A stretch of 64,000 nucleotides of DNA from Promerops cafer (taxonomy: Eukaryota; Chordata; Aves; Passeriformes; Nectariniidae): contig VZSE01006253.1 of NCBI GenBank assembly GCA_013398275.1, forward strand, positions 1,018,507-1,082,506, given 5' to 3'. The translations under genes were made by a program, and so were the position numbers. Shown here one piece after another: positions 25,101 through 38,910 of the stretch. Position 1 is the first letter of the stretch. Each line of letters starts with the position of its first letter. Under the pieces are notes generated by a model that was not told where the DNA came from, made no database searches, and saw nothing but the letters and a program-made list of their open reading frames with translations.

Positions 25101-27433
25101 TGCTGGTTGGTGGCAGCTGCTCGGGGCACAGGCACAGCGTGGCTGCCAGCACCTGGACGCTCCCTCATGCTCTGCACGTCCTCGAGAAACAACCTCTGAG
25201 GCAAAGGATTGTCACCTCCTCGGTTTCCATGGCCATTTCTGGTAGTAGAGAGCAAAGAAATTATGAGCACAGTGTACAGTGCACAGTCCTCCTGCCTTCA
25301 GCAACCTGCACCACTCTCCACAGTCTCAGTTATTGGCACCAGAGAAATTTATTAAATAAGAAGAGAATAGCAGTGTTTTGCCATTCCTTCTGGCATTACT
25401 TAGAAGCAGATTATTTGTGGCAGAGAATAAAATAGACTGAAAGCAAAGGATAGGCAGTGTGGTTTTGCGGCAGACCATAGGTTTCCTGAATTAAAAAACA
25501 TCACTGAAGGACACCAGAAAAGCAGTGATGTCACTGAATATAGTAGTAACTTTCTTGTATGGAAATTCTCCAGAATCAATATTGTATGTAATTCTACTAA
25601 ATCAGATATACAAGCAACATGCTAATCTCCTAAGTACAGATTATAATTAAGTTTCTTCTAAGCTTTCATGAATTCATAATCAAAAGACAGCATTAATTTA
25701 TTTGGCATAGAAAAATGACAAAATCCTCATATAGACAAAATGACAAGACAGAGAGTAGCCTAGACAATTGCTCAGTTTCTTAGTGCTGGGAACTTAGTAT
25801 TTGATTTGGATTAGTAAAATATTCAAAATACTTCTGTATGTTATCACAGAGTTGAGCTGTCTGAAATAATTTATGCTGGCATGTCTGGTAGTTCCTAACA
25901 GCTACAAAAATACAGCTTTTGGGTTAGATTTAGTTACATTTTGTATCAGCCTGGAAGCCAAATATAGCACTATTAACTTAAGTGGTAGTGATTTTACTCA
26001 TATGAAATGAATGTTTTAAGAAGTTAAATCAATTTGGGATTTTTTTGTTTGTTTGTTTTAAAAAGTACTGGGTGCATCTCAATCTAGATAGACCTTTTTT
26101 TACTGAAGATTTTCTTTCTATTGTACTTCAAAAAAAATCCCTCAGAAGTGTTCAGGCTATTGGTTATGATTGTGAAAGGGTTTTATCCTCACAAAAGAAC
26201 AAAAAGACTGATGAGAAGATGTTTGATTTCTAACTTGCATCCTGGATTTCATTCTCATTTTTGTTAAGAAAAGTTTGATTCTGGCATTCAAATTTATGTC
26301 TAAGTAACAGTAAAGACTACAGTTTCCATGGTTTGGGTGCTAGCAAATGCACTTTTTAAAGTGAACAGTGTTTCTGTTTTCCCTAGGTGCAGAAAGATAT
26401 AGTTAAACTATTTAAGACTTTTGGACAACCTCTGTAATTTTCAGCCTACATTTGATGGTATCTGTATCGTACCTATGTATTTGCACATGGGTTTTCTCCT
26501 GAAGACTGTGTGACTCTTCCTCCTCCTGCTGTTCATTCACCAGAAACATTTTCAGAGAAAGATCTTATCATCTTTTGAGGTTTTATTTTATGGGTTTGAT
26601 CAAACAAAACTCTTTCATTCTTCCTATTCTTGACCATTTCAGATGGTCTCTTCTACTTTTTCACTTTGAATTAATATGATCTGAACATCAGAGAGTGGGA
26701 TGGCACTGGAGGAGGTCTCCATTTCTTGAGGTATTTTAAGAATAAACTTTTCTCTACATGAAAAAATCCTTGGTATTTCATTGTCATCCTACAATCATTT
26801 AACACAACCACTTTCTCCTGTTCCTCAGCTATTTCCAGCTGATAATCACCCCACTGATAGTAATTTGCACTAGTTTCCTCCTTATTTTGTTTGTATTTCT
26901 ACTTTTTCTAGTCTTGACATTTCCCTGCATGTTTTGATGTTACATTCTGACATCTCTATATATTGATAATACAATATGAAACTGAGTCATGAGCAAATTT
27001 CATTAATAGACAACTTTCTGTTTAGTTGAATGGTACCTGGCTATTTCTTTCAATATGCCTTGCAAAGATGAGCATATCCCACCTTTGGAAAATTCTCTAT
27101 TTTATTCTTCTTGATATCTAGAATATAACCTTTTGTTATGATGACTTTTTTCATTTTCTATCTTGTGTATGTACCTTCCTTACTTGCTATGATCTTTTTT
27201 GATTGAATACTCATCCATTTAGGAGTGAAGTCCCTTTAAACAAGATTTCCCCTTTTTCGGGACATGTTCCTTTGTTCATATAGTCCTTTGACCATGGAAA
27301 AAATTCAGAAGTCATTGCCTCTTAGAAACCCAGTCTTCCTTCTGTTCAGTTCTGAGCTAGTTTCAAAGCAGGGTCCTGCAATGCAGTTGTTATTTGTTCA
27401 TTTCTACAGGTAACTGAAAACAACCATGATTTG

Positions 27434-27513
27434 GAAAAAAAAACAAAAACAAAACTAAAAACAAAACCAAAAAAAAACCAATAAAACCGCAAACAAAACA
27501 AAAAGAAAAAAGA
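27434..27513. repeat. A-rich (AAAAC)n-like stretch
   Basis: A run of A3-A9 blocks separated by C, resembling a decayed AAAAC repeat. On the minus strand it encodes F-rich frames only because of this composition. Confidence 0.85.
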
Positions 27514-29399
27514 GACTATTATAGTATTCTCATTTTCTTTCAAAACTCTGTCTAAAGGAATCGTATTCTGTGCATTTATCTTGTGATTTCCTGCAAAACA
27601 TTGTTGACTGCCATCTCCAGAAATAGTAGCCTAGTCATTGCCATAATGTCTGATCGCCTGGCCAAAAAAAGGCTTTCTAATGATGTTTTTATGTAGTGTT
27701 TGCTTTCCAAATAATATGAGGGAGATCTCTGTCCAAATCCAAGCCTCCAGGAGCTCAAGTTCTTTCCTTTTGTTTCACAGCAGCAGTAGACAAATCACTT
27801 AACATGTCTGTTGAAAAGGGGAATAACCCTTTCTCCTAATTGCTTCAGGAGCCTGGCTGCAGTCTTGACTTATATTAATTTTTGCTTCATTTCAGGCACC
27901 TAGGCTCACAGTCCTCCCTTATCCATTCCAGTAGTAGCTGCACTTGTCTATTTTCCCTAGGATCAAGTGTGGAAATACCTCATGTCCCAACTTTCTTTTT
28001 TTTACTCCTACTCTAAAGATTTTTGATGGGTCTCAGTGGCCTTACCCAGACATTTCTCTACTGTAATATGAGGCTGAAGCATGTTCTTTCTATTAATACC
28101 TCCATAAAGTTGAATATCCCTGAACTGTGATAATTTAATCAACTAATTAGTCATCTTTCCATCATCATTATCTTTTCCTCTTACTTTCTTTGTCAATTAC
28201 CTGAAAAAAAAATAATGTTGATGATCAACTGTGCCTTAGCACTACCAGGCATCTTCTGTGGGTTGGTACAGTGATCCTTGAGTTAAAATGCTTCTCAATA
28301 TGTGAGATTTATGAGAAATAGAAGAAATCAAACTGCCAAAAAATCTGGAGTGTGTATGGGAAATTTCAGATGAAAATATTGAGAATGGTTCCAGGTCAGG
28401 ATAGTAAAATAACCGGAGTGAAATTTCCAGTGCATTAAAGATATGATACAGAGGTTGCAAAACACTAGAAAATATTGCCAGAATAAGCAAGACCTTCTTC
28501 TGAAATATTCTAAATGTGGTCTGAAAAAAACCTCTGTTATGGTGTCCTGCTTTCCAGTTGGAAATAAAGGTCTACAAAGGTAGAAATATAAAAGGTAAGA
28601 AATGCTTTGAAACTATTGTTATTTCTAACAAAATGCTCATGTTTGTAAGATAACTACTGCAATTTCCAATTTAGAAATACAATGAGGCAGACTTGTTTTT
28701 TCCCATATATAGCAAACACTTTTTTCATTTTCAATAGTAATGAACAAAGTCTGAAAAATCAAAAGAGAAGTTTCCATTTGTGCAATAATTAAAGTCTGCT
28801 GTCATTTAGAGATACACAGAATGATCATATAGATAAAGAAAAAAATCAGTATAAAAGAAATTTTTATTATGTCTTTGATGGTATATAAAATATCACATCA
28901 TTACATGATCAGTTTTGTTAGCACTGTACTGTAAAATTCAATAAACTGCAGCTGAGATTGATTAATAACCAAAACAAAGATGAAATATTGAATTAGTCTC
29001 AAAATCCTTTGTACAGAAACAACAGATTAGTCCTACCATGTGCTATAAACGAAGAGGTAATGAAAGAAACAAAGGAAGCTGGGCTGGATTCTACTTTCAG
29101 TTCTACAGAGTAGGATCTGAAGACATCTATTCTCTACTCAGAGTGAATGGAAAGAGACAGGCTCTTTGAAAAGGTAATTTATTCCCCCTTTCGTAAGCAC
29201 CCTCCATTACACAAATCATCCTCTGGAGATGCCCATCTCCCTCACTGATTTGGGAATGTAGCTGAGTCAAATGAGGCACACACCACTGGATGGAGATGGT
29301 AGGATGCTGAAGAGCCCCCTTCATTTCAAGCCTGTGGGTGAATTCCTACCCCATTGAGATCACAAGACTTCAGTGCTGACTGATCATGACCTAAATCTT

Positions 29400-29774
29400 A
29401 TAAGAATTGGCTGAGGATACCAGGGTTGTTCCATCTGGAGAAAAGAAGGCTCAGGGGAGACCTTATTTCTCTCTACTGCTATGTGAAAGGAGGTTGTAGC
29501 AAGGTGGGGATCAGCCTCTTCTCCCAGGCAGCTAGTGACAGAACAAGAGGAAAATGGTCTCAAGTTGTGCCAGGGGAGGGTCAGGTTAGATATTAGAAAA
29601 TTTCCTCGTTGAAAGAATGTTAAAGCACTGGAACAGTCTTCATCCCTGGAAGTGTTCCAAAAACGGTGTGGACATGACACTGCCCAGCGGGGTTTAGTGG
29701 GTGTGGTGGTATTCAGTCAAAGGTTGGATGTGATGATCTTGGAGGTCTTTTCCAACCTTAATGATTCTATGATC
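29400..29774 (+). mobile_element. CR1 LINE 3' end, plus strand
   Basis: The fragment begins in the conserved end of ORF2, with GTTCCATCTGGAGAAAAGAA and GCTCAGGGGAGACCTTATTT. It continues through TAGTGACAGAACAAGAGGAA, GTCTCAAGTTGTGCCAGGG and ACTGGAACAGTCTTCATCCC, and ends with TTTTCCAACCTTAATGATTC and TATGATCAC. The reading frame is broken and nothing functional is encoded. The tail type agrees with the copies at 17960 and 56369. Confidence 0.93.
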
Positions 29775-30086
29775 ACTATTCTTGCATCTTCTTCAAGACA
29801 GGATTTTATTAATGTATGTAAAAGTTGCTTAAAATATCAAATCATCTTTCCCACTCAGTCATCCTGGTATGTTTTTTATACTGACTTAGTTCAGTGAAAA
29901 TTTACTCTTTCATAAGGTACTGCACAAGCTGCTGTTCCTCCCCAAGGAGTCTTGTATAGCCTGACAATTAAAGCTCCTGTCTCAAATACTCAGAGAACAG
30001 TAAATATTCAAGATGATTGAGAAAGGAGTACAGTGAAAATATGATTTTACCCATTCTCTTTTCCTCTCTCAAATGATTCTTATTTG

Positions 30087-30128
30087 CAAATTCTTGTGCA
30101 CAAATTCTTCTGTGCAAATTCTTATTCC
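30087..30128. repeat. Three-copy 14-bp tandem repeat
   Basis: CAAATTCTT recurs at 30087, 30101 and 30115, exactly 14 bases apart. The other five bases of each unit vary. This is a very short minisatellite. Confidence 0.8.
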
Positions 30129-30770
30129 TCATGACTTTCTAGTCCACTGATTCCCTCTGAACTGGAGGGTGGATCCAAACCAGAGTTCAAAATGGTCTCT
30201 TGTTTGGTCAATATTATACAGATGGATAAGGAAAAAGGCAGTCCCAGGGATTTGTTCTTTTACATGGTTTGTTCATGATTATCTTCTAAAGGAGTCACGG
30301 CTGCAGATTTTGAAAGGTAGATGCTAAAAACGTACATGGAGGGAAGGCTGAGGAGGGCATAAGCATGAAGAGAGTTATCCTTTTCCAAATCTTTAATGTG
30401 TAATCTGAATCAGTTACTCAGAGCAAATTAATTAAACCACTATACAGAACATGACCAAGCACCCACATTTTTTTACTAGAATCCTAGTGGAATTATGTAC
30501 CGTGGGGTAAAGAGATTATTGAAATTAAGCATGCAATACACACTTCAAACACACACCACCCCTGACTCCCTGCATCATTGTTGTGTTATACTCAGCATAT
30601 TTACTAAAGGTCATGAGAGCCATTCAAAATATACAGAATCAGGAACAAGGAATTCATATCTGCAAAACCTTCTGAGATTAATAACTCAAAGAAAATAAGT
30701 GAAAATATTAACAGATGATTGAATCAATTTTACGGGGGGTGGAGGGTGCATTTTACTGTTTTTCCTCATG

Positions 30771-30785
30771 TTGGCCCAAGGCCAA
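30771..30785. promoter_or_regulatory. Perfect NFI-type palindrome
   Basis: The sequence is TTGGC, five bases, GCCAA, which is the established consensus for a full nuclear factor I dimer site. The spacer itself extends the symmetry to TTGGCC-CAA-GGCCAA. The match is exact, but binding and any regulatory role are inference. No gene is recognised nearby. Confidence 0.4.
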
Positions 30786-33098
30786 TCTCCAGTGCAGATA
30801 TACTGAACCTGAATAAAACCAGACTTGAAAAAAATATGAAGTCTAGAATAAATCAAATTCTGTGGAAGTTTTGACATAGGAAATTCACATCAGAGATTTA
30901 TTCTGCTATAGCTCCCATGAAATCCATCATTGTACTGCACCTGGAAATATCATATTGTCTAGAAAAGTCACTAGAAAATTGACAGATTCCCAGTTGTATA
31001 TTAGTATATATATTGGTGTAGCCTTATATCTGTGAACCTACAATTCTTTATATCAATGACTGATCAACAATGCATAAAAGATTTCTGTGGAATTTACTGT
31101 AATTCCCTGTGGCAGTGCCAAAACGGCAGGGAAAAAAATGACTGCTTGTTAAGATGTGTAGAAAGCCCTGGTTAAAAAGGATGAATGCATGCATGACACT
31201 GAAAGAGCAGATTTGGATTTGACAACAGGAGAACACTGTACATTTCGGATACTGCTCCTCACCAGCAAAGCTCCTCTGCTTCTGCACTCCTTGAAAGGCA
31301 ATGATTACAACTTCTGCAAGTAAGAGGGGACAGTTGAAACAGGAGTTTATTTATAATGACAACTTTAATTTGATCACCAAATCCTCCAGCATTTCTACCC
31401 TTTGTCATTCCTGTGGTGTTAAGAGGTCTATCTGCTAAAGCTGTGTGCTGGATTTTGTCCAAGTGACTCCCTCTGAACTGAAAAACTTCTGTGTTCTGCT
31501 TTGGCAGCTCAGTGCACAAAGAACAGTCTGCTAATGGACAAGCAACCTGGACTTTCTAGGGGTTATAGAGGTCATTTAATCATACAAGATACAGGTAGAT
31601 GTACGAACAGTACATAGTTATGTGGGAAGTGGCACAATACTGCTTGGATTGGAACTTTCCTGTAATTGCTTGCTTGGGGCATTAATAAGAAATAACATCC
31701 TAAAAAATTATCTCCTTAAAGAGCTGAGTGGTGTAGCAGAGTACTTACATTCCATGGTTAATCTTCTCAGAGCAAAAACTATCAGTAAATATCACACTCT
31801 AGTTCAGAGGTCTTTAGTGGTAATTTTTAACTATTTCACCATTGTGCCCATTTTTGGATTCTCTGTGGCAGGTGCAACAAAGAGAGAGAATAAAAGCCTC
31901 TTTCTGCCTTTGGTTGAACTAGAAGCCAGAATAGATGTTCACCGAAATACAAGGTAGAAGTTATCACAAAGAGGGCTAACAAATGTGTTAATCAGATTTC
32001 ACCTTTGTTGAGATTAGGGTTATTTTTATTCTGCTTTTTCAATATACCAGTCTCTGAAGTATGTTTTGTTTCTTGTCTCTGCTCTTGGAAATTTCTCCCC
32101 CAGCACCTCTTCAGTAGAGAGTTCGTCTGTGTGCTACAAAGTTCCTGGCACTTTCATCTTGTCTAGGCTGATGTTACCTTTCTGCTTTTCTCTCTTATAT
32201 AAGCAGGTATATCTTACACTCCTTCTGTTCAAGCCAAAACTCTGCTGAAACTAGAGAGGGAAACAGTGAGGCATGATTTTGGAATACCTATTTCTGTTCT
32301 CTGTAGAGGAGCTTAGAATTCAAGTTACTAATTGTGTCTTTAGAGAAGAGTCTAACCAATTATGCATATTTCACTGTGGTGAGGCAATGTGCTTTTGTGT
32401 GGGAAGCCTTAGAGGCCAAGACTGTAGGGGTTTTATCTTTTCTTTCCAGTAACTCAGAAGAATAAAGGATCAAAACTGAGTGCTTTACCTAATTGTAACT
32501 CAGATGGTGAATTCAATTTAGTGTCATCTGGTAAAGGCCAGCTATTTGCCTAACTAGGGATGTGGAGCCTGAAGGAGCAATGGAAATGAGATGAAAATGT
32601 ATAGTCAATCAAAATGCATATTAGCAAAGTTTGAATCTATTTTTATAAAAGTATTGTAAGTTTTAAATGGCTGGATTATAGTAGTTTTTCTTTTCTTGAT
32701 CTACTTAATACATATTCTGGTGCCAGAACCTTCAGCTGTTCCATTTCAAGAAAGATGAATCTTTGTGTCCTAGTTTTCCTGTACTGTTCTATACCTTTTT
32801 TTTGCAGACAATGAGTTGACTGTTCTTTTCTTCATGCATGCATTTGTGGGTATGTGCACAAATGAATGAGGTTGCTCAAAATCATCTCTGCATGCTTCTG
32901 TCTATCTAAAGAATGTGTGCCCAACTGCAGGAATATTCCTTTATTTCTCAGTCTTGGTTCTTCAACCCTTCAGTAGTTTTCAGTTTTAATGCACCATCTC
33001 TCAAGGGGTACAAGATGTACATGACCTTTGTCCACAAATCATTGATTCTATTTTTCCTAGCTATTGTTTTATTTCAGCTGGATCCATTCTCCCCACTA

Positions 33099-33118
33099 GT
33101 GAAGCTTAATAGCTTCAC
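33099..33118. repeat. Small inverted repeat (8-bp arms, 4-base loop)
   Basis: GTGAAGCT at 33099-33106 is followed by TAAT and by its exact reverse complement at 33111-33118. Its significance is unknown; arms this short can occur by chance in a 64-kb window. Confidence 0.75.
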
Positions 33119-36100
33119 AAAAAGTTTCTTCCCTGGAAGAAAAATGACCCTAGCAAATAATGATGAATTCCCTATAAACTGAGATATCACACCAGCTAGA
33201 AGATGTGTACAGTCAAGATTCGCCTGGATGCACATACTTGGAGGCATAGCTTGGCAAGGAGATTTGAAATACTATGATGACTCAAGAGACCAAGTGTTCT
33301 GGGACTGGTGGCATGGTCAGCCACTTCCTTCAAGCTTATCAAAGTATCCTTACACCAAAACATTCAGTGTTAGTTTGTTAGTCTAAGCCTTTTAAGGATA
33401 CACCGCTTATTTTCCTTACAGGCCAAACTCACATATTGCTCAAACCATGTGAAATTGCCTACAAGAGATGGTACAATTATGAGCCTCCTGTCTTACACAA
33501 CAGCTAGCAGTTGAGAGCACTAAATCCCTTATCTGAAAAAACTTGAACCAATATTTCCGGCTTCTGCTCATTTGAGCTCTCTGATTTTTAAAGTGCTACA
33601 TAAATATGTGAAGCTCTAGGAAGTTAATTAAGTCATGAGCTGCCTGAGCATCCACCTTCTGAACTTAGGCTAGACTTTTCTTAGTCCTCTTCAGGAGGCA
33701 ACTCTGCCTTCTCTTTTAACTACTTTAGCTGCACTGTACAGGTAACATTTTTATTTATGAGAAGACAAACTTCTGCAACAAAAAATTGATATGTTCAAAA
33801 TAAAAGAAATCCAGGCCTCTTTTTAAACATAATAGGGAGCAGATAGATATCCTTCTGGATTTTCAGAAAAATCAGGTTTTATTGTAAACCTGTAGTTTTC
33901 AGAAATTCTCAGCCATGAAAGTATTTTCTTGCTTTGGGAGAAATACTATTGCTGTTCATGACTCCTTGGTCCAATATGTTCCCTCTCCTGCCCTCACTCA
34001 ATATCTTCTTAACTTAGGTGTCAGAACTTAGATGGTCACCCTTTGCTTCTGGAGCAAGCAAGCTCCTCTGGATGGCAGTTCATCTAATCTTTAAATAGGC
34101 ATATGTAGTAAACCAGAAAACAGCCCTCTCCTGTCTGGGTCTTCAGTGAAGTGTGCATCCAGCTCAGCATTTTGCCACTTTGTGATGAATCATATTGTGT
34201 CAAACCTTTCAGTGTGTTTGCCACAGTTCATTAGAGTTAGAAGGGGCTGTCTGCTCAGCATTGCTGGTATGTCTGGGGAGCTGCTGTGCTGTGAGACTTA
34301 CACACTGCTGAAAAATCCCTACTCTGCAAAGTATCTGCTCATCAAAGGTGGAAGAGTTCAACCCCAGCGAAATGTGACATACTTTAGGGACGTTATGGAC
34401 ATAGATATTTGCAGCCTCTTACTCCAAAGAACATCACAGCAATGCCACTAGAAGGCTCTTTAGGGTCTCTTTCCCTGATGGAAAATACGTCTGAACCCGA
34501 CATGTGAATATCATCCTGCCTGATCTCTTCTAAGCTGCTCATGCTCAAGGGAGTGTTTTTCTTCTGCTTGATTAAACAGCATCATGATTGCTGTGACAAT
34601 AACTCTCTTTAAAATAACCATGTTTATGTTCTTACCTTTCTCTGCACCTTCCAAGTCACATCTATTCACATGATATAAATGTTTGAATTTGTATTTCAGT
34701 GTTGCCAACTTTTATAGGCTCATGTCTTCCTAAACTAGCAATGTAATTATAACTGTCTACCTCCTGGTATTTATTATTAATATGAATATAATGAAGTGGG
34801 TGATTAAGCAGTCACTGGTTACTCCTGTAATCACCAGACCAGCCCCCTAAGGAAACTGGGTTCAATAACATGTCACTAGAATGATAAAATCTTAATGAGT
34901 CATCAACAAGATGCAAAATTGTGAGGCTCAGCAGAGTTCAAGTCCTGTTTATCATAAAAATGAAAGGAGTTGAGGCTGGGAAAGGAGGAGAAATAGCACA
35001 AAATGGAGGAATAGATACTCAGTTAGTGTGATTTGCATTACCTCTATTGGATCTCTGACAAATAAAACCTGCTGTGGATCTGCCCTTCATCATTAGCACA
35101 GTAGTTGCAAAACCTTTGTTTTGATATAGAGTTCTATTTCCACACACTCTGCTGCTGCCTGACATCTGCATTAATTCAGAGCATGTCAGAGATGGGGCCA
35201 CCTCCTCCCCGTCTGCCCCCTGTGCTCACCTCCCCATCTTCCTTTCACAAAGAGTATCTGTGATAGGAAGTGATTTACAGAAAAAGAGTTTCCAAACCCT
35301 CTGGCATCTTGGATCTGCTTATACAAGCGTGCCCTGATTAATTCAAAATTCTTCTTGTTCTAATAATCCTCTCATTTCAAAGCATCTTTGTAGTTCCTTC
35401 ACTATCTTTTGTTGGCATGCAAACGAGCAACCTCAGGTATGGATGTTTAACTTTTTTTGTTCTCCCTTTTTTCAAATTCTTATAGGTTTGGAGAGATGCA
35501 ATATACTCTGGGTTTTTTCTTCCCTCAATGTATTCTTCATGTTATTAATAATTCATATTCTTGAGAAGGGAGGTAAAAAACTAAATTACTCACAGCCCTG
35601 TTAGACAAAAAGAAGTGACAATGCCTCCGCAAGAAAGACTGCAGGTCAAGTTCAGCCTTGGGAGAAGCGGCTGCAACTCTATTGAACCACTTCCCGATTA
35701 TTCATAACATCAAGGCAATATGTCAGCTGCTCAATAATGTATCCTACTCCAACCTTCAATTAACCTTTTTATTCTTAAGCATTTAGCTTGGTAAGTCACG
35801 CAAATTAATTTACTGAGAAGCTAATAAACAATGAGTCAAAAGAATCAGGAGCTGGATGATTAGGTGTTTAGTTATATGGTTTATTATTTATTTATTTAAA
35901 CTGAATTTTGATGAACTATTGAAGCTTTAACATTATTCTTTTTTTTTTTCTTTTTCCAGAGTGTTTTGTTTCTAAGTGCAGAGATGATTTTCGAAGAGGC
36001 CCATATGACACGATCTAAGGCACACGCATTTGCTTCAGTAATTTGATATTTCAGTATTTCGTGCCCTTGAGGCACAACTGTTATTCCAACTATATGCAAG

Positions 36101-37861
36101 GAATTGATGCAAAAATAAAAATAAGCATAAAAATAAAAACAAGAGCAGTTCAAGTACCTAAGTCTAGAAATCTAATGCCTTCTGAAACATCTTCATCTGT
36201 CCAAAGCATCAACACACCAGATATCATGACACGGGATCTACAGGAGAGACACATCTTTCTGCAAGTAGGTAAGGTATAGTATAATCTCTGGACTGGCACA
36301 ATACACCAGTGTTTAAACATGTTTCTTGCTCTCTCACAGTCAAATGGCCATATTTATACCAGCTGACACACAGTGACCATGTGTGCCTGAGGGCTCTGCC
36401 CTTGCAGCAGGGGAAGGTATTTCAGCTTAACTAATGGGAGAAGCCATTCTTCATGAAAACTTCCCAGAAATGACCAGGACTAGGGTGATCAGCTCCCCCT
36501 TTGTCGGTAGTGACAGAGAGAAGTTAATAACAGTTAAACTTCAGATTTAACCAAATGAATCTCTTCCCCCTAAAACTGATATATGCCTCCATCCTGCCAA
36601 AAAACCCCAAGTGGTTTCTTATGACAATGGCAAACACTAATTTATAGCAGAGAACAAACATTCCATCATTTAGTTCAGCTCAATTAGAGCTTTCTTTTTA
36701 TTTTAAGTGACAAAAATCTTTAATTTTTTGTATTTCAATCCTGGCAGCTGAAAGCAGAAAGAAACCTGCAGATTCATGGTGCCAGACAGAAGATTTTACA
36801 GATCCAAAGTGCCTGGGTGAACTGACAGATTCCTCTCTTTGTTTTCCATCTTCCAGTTATTCCCCATAACTCAGGATACACACGGTCTTGGAAAATAATA
36901 CATGCATAATATACTTTTGCATGTATAGTTTTTCCAATGGGTTTGGGAAACTATCTGCCCTAAGATTTATGAATAAAGATGAGTGCCTGTGCAATTTCCT
37001 TTTATAAAATGTAAGTCTACTAAAAAAAGTGGGAAAAGTAAGTAGTTACTGTTCCCTATGAATATTGTTGATCAGTGTCATGAATTATACATGTATCCCT
37101 CCTGGGTCCAGTGTCCTTTGGCATTTCTTAAGCAGTAGCTCAATATTTTCTACCACTCTGATAAATCATTCAATAGAGAAAGGGTAAATCCTGGTTCTTG
37201 AGCCACTGTTCAGAGGCACTGACTGATGTGGTTTGTCAAACAGCTTAGTTTTACATTCCACAGCTGAAAGTCTGACATCCGAGTCTTTATAGTCCACCAA
37301 GGTCACAGGGACACAAGTGTTGTGAAGTGTGCTTTCAGCTTCTTGGATGTTGAAAAATGGATGGAAATTCAGCAGGAAAATTTCTGCTTCTGTAGAAGCA
37401 CAGGTTTTTCTGATGTTTTTTATCTTTTTCTTTACAGAGACATGAGATAACAATGGTGTCCCAAGGAGACAGTATTTCTTTCTTTAAGGAGAATTAGAGG
37501 TCAGATATTTCTATAATGTTCACAATATCTACGATAAAAACTGTTCAGTGGAAATAACCTGGGGTTCTCTTTTCAGAACTTAATTTATTCTATACGGCTC
37601 TTCCATGAATGTCGTGAAAGAGACTTTGTAAAACTGATGGAGGAATTCCACTCTTCACAGATTATGGGTTAACTAAATAATGCTTTAAAGTAAAATATTG
37701 TGGTTTCATTTCAAAATGAGTGGTTGCAACACAACCCTGAGCACTAATAGCTTATTCTCACTGCTGTACACTACAACTTCCATTAAGTTCCCAAAGCTAA
37801 GTGAAATAACAAAGTGACCATGCTAAATACATCTTTTCCTCTTAAATGATTTTCTCTGTTC

Positions 37862-38910
37862 TTAGCAAGATCATGGAGCAGATCCCAATGGAAACCATGC
37901 TAAGGCACATGGAAAATAAGGAGGTGATTTGTGACAGCCAATATGGCTTCACGAGGAGTAAATTGTGCCTGACAAATTTGGTGGCTTTCTGTAAAGGAGT
38001 TGCAGCATGGTGGATGAGGGAAGAGCAACTGATGTCATCTGCCTGTACTTGTGCAAAGCGTTTGACACTGTTCAGCATGACCTCCTCATCTCTAAGCTGG
38101 GGAGACATGGAGTTGACAGAAGGACCACTCGATGGATAAGGAATTGGCTGAAGGTTGCACTCGAAGAGCTGTGGTCAATGACCCAGTGTCTGAGTGGAGA
38201 GCAGTGACAAGTGGCATTTCTCAGGGGCTGGTATTTGGACTGGTGCTGTTTAATATCTTTGTCAGTGACATGCACTGAGGGATAGAGTGCACTCTCAGAG
38301 AGTTTGTGGATGGTATGCAGCTCTGTGGTGCACCCAACAGGCTGGAGGGAAGGGATGGCAAGCAGAAGGACCAGGACAGACTTGAGAAGGGGCCCCATGT
38401 GAACCTCATGGAGTGCAGCAAGGCCAAGTTCAAGGTTCTGCACCTGGACTGGAACAATCACAAGCACAAATACAGAATGGGCGATGAGTGGATTGAAAGC
38501 AACTCTGTGGAGAAGGATTTGAGGGTACTGGTGAATTAAATACTGAATATGGCTGAGCAATGTGCACTTGCAGTCCACAAAGTCAGCTGTGTCCTGGGCT
38601 GCATCCAGAGCAGTGTGGCCAGCAGGGTGAGGGAGGGGATTCTGACCCCCTGCCCTGCTCTCATGAGACCTCACCTGCAGTGCTGTGTCCAGCCCTGCTG
38701 TCCCCAGCACAGGAAGGACAAGGAGCTGCTGGAGTGAGTCAAGAGGAGGAACACAAAAATGATCAGAGGGCAGGAACACCTCTCCTATGAAGACAGGCTG
38801 AGAGAGCTCACCCTGGAGAGAGGAAGGGTCCAGGGTGACCTTATGGCAGCCTTTCAGTACCTAAAAGGGTTACAAGAGAGCAGGAGAGGGACTTTTGACA
38901 AGGGCATGTA
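37862..38910 (+). pseudogene. Broken CR1 ORF2 reverse transcriptase
   Basis: Recognisable reverse transcriptase segments, in order, are KIMEQIPMETMLRHM, GFTRSKLCLTNLVAF, VDEGRATDVI...KAFDTVQHDL, WIRNWL, LVFGLVLFNIFVSDM, KFKVLHL and SVEKDLRVLV. Past a stop come ALAVHKVSCVLGCIQSSVAS and MIRGQEHLSYEDRLREL. The copy is clearly dead. In motif A the expected catalytic aspartate is a tyrosine (TAC at 38046-38048, in CLYLCKAFD). The FADD box reads FVDG (38303-38314). There are stops at 38276-38278, 38537-38539 and 38735-38737, and a frame change near 38150-38230. A 235-codon open frame on the opposite strand (38072-38779) is a shadow of this region. Confidence 0.93.

Larger units (their letters stand above)
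18918..29399. other. Long unique non-coding block
   Basis: About 10.5 kb without a supported gene or recognised transposon. GC-richer patches lie at 19270-19720 and 24880-25230; their frames (116 codons or fewer) match nothing I know. A dyad at 20045-20063, an enhancer-like segment at 21640-21830 and a simple-repeat cluster at 21991-22178 are described separately. 27434-27513 is A-rich. Confidence 0.55.
29775..37861. other. Unique non-coding block
   Basis: About 8 kb with no supported gene. The longest frames (111 codons at 31622-31957 and 101 codons at 34146-34451) are unrecognised and lack convincing start or splice context. It contains a 14-bp tandem repeat, an NFI-type palindrome, a small hairpin at 33099-33118 and an enhancer-like segment at about 35640-35870. 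Confidence 0.55.

Noticed and set aside
24879..25435. GC-richer patch with 73- and 116-codon frames
   Set aside because: No recognisable domain, no CpG cluster and no splice context. It may be an old repeat or unique DNA.
31622..31957. 111-codon open frame
   Set aside because: No similarity recognised and no promoter or splice evidence. Its length is within chance for AT-rich DNA of this size.
34146..34451. 101-codon open frame
   Set aside because: Unrecognised and isolated, with no supporting signals. A codon-substitution test would settle it.
35955..36020. Possible terminal exon after a long pyrimidine tract and AG
   Set aside because: The frame reads about 20 codons to a stop, with no recognisable protein. 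T-rich tracts followed by AG are common in this DNA. RNA-seq would be decisive.
38072..38779. 235-codon open frame on the minus strand
   Set aside because: It is antisense to the CR1 reverse transcriptase region, whose sense-strand motifs are clear.
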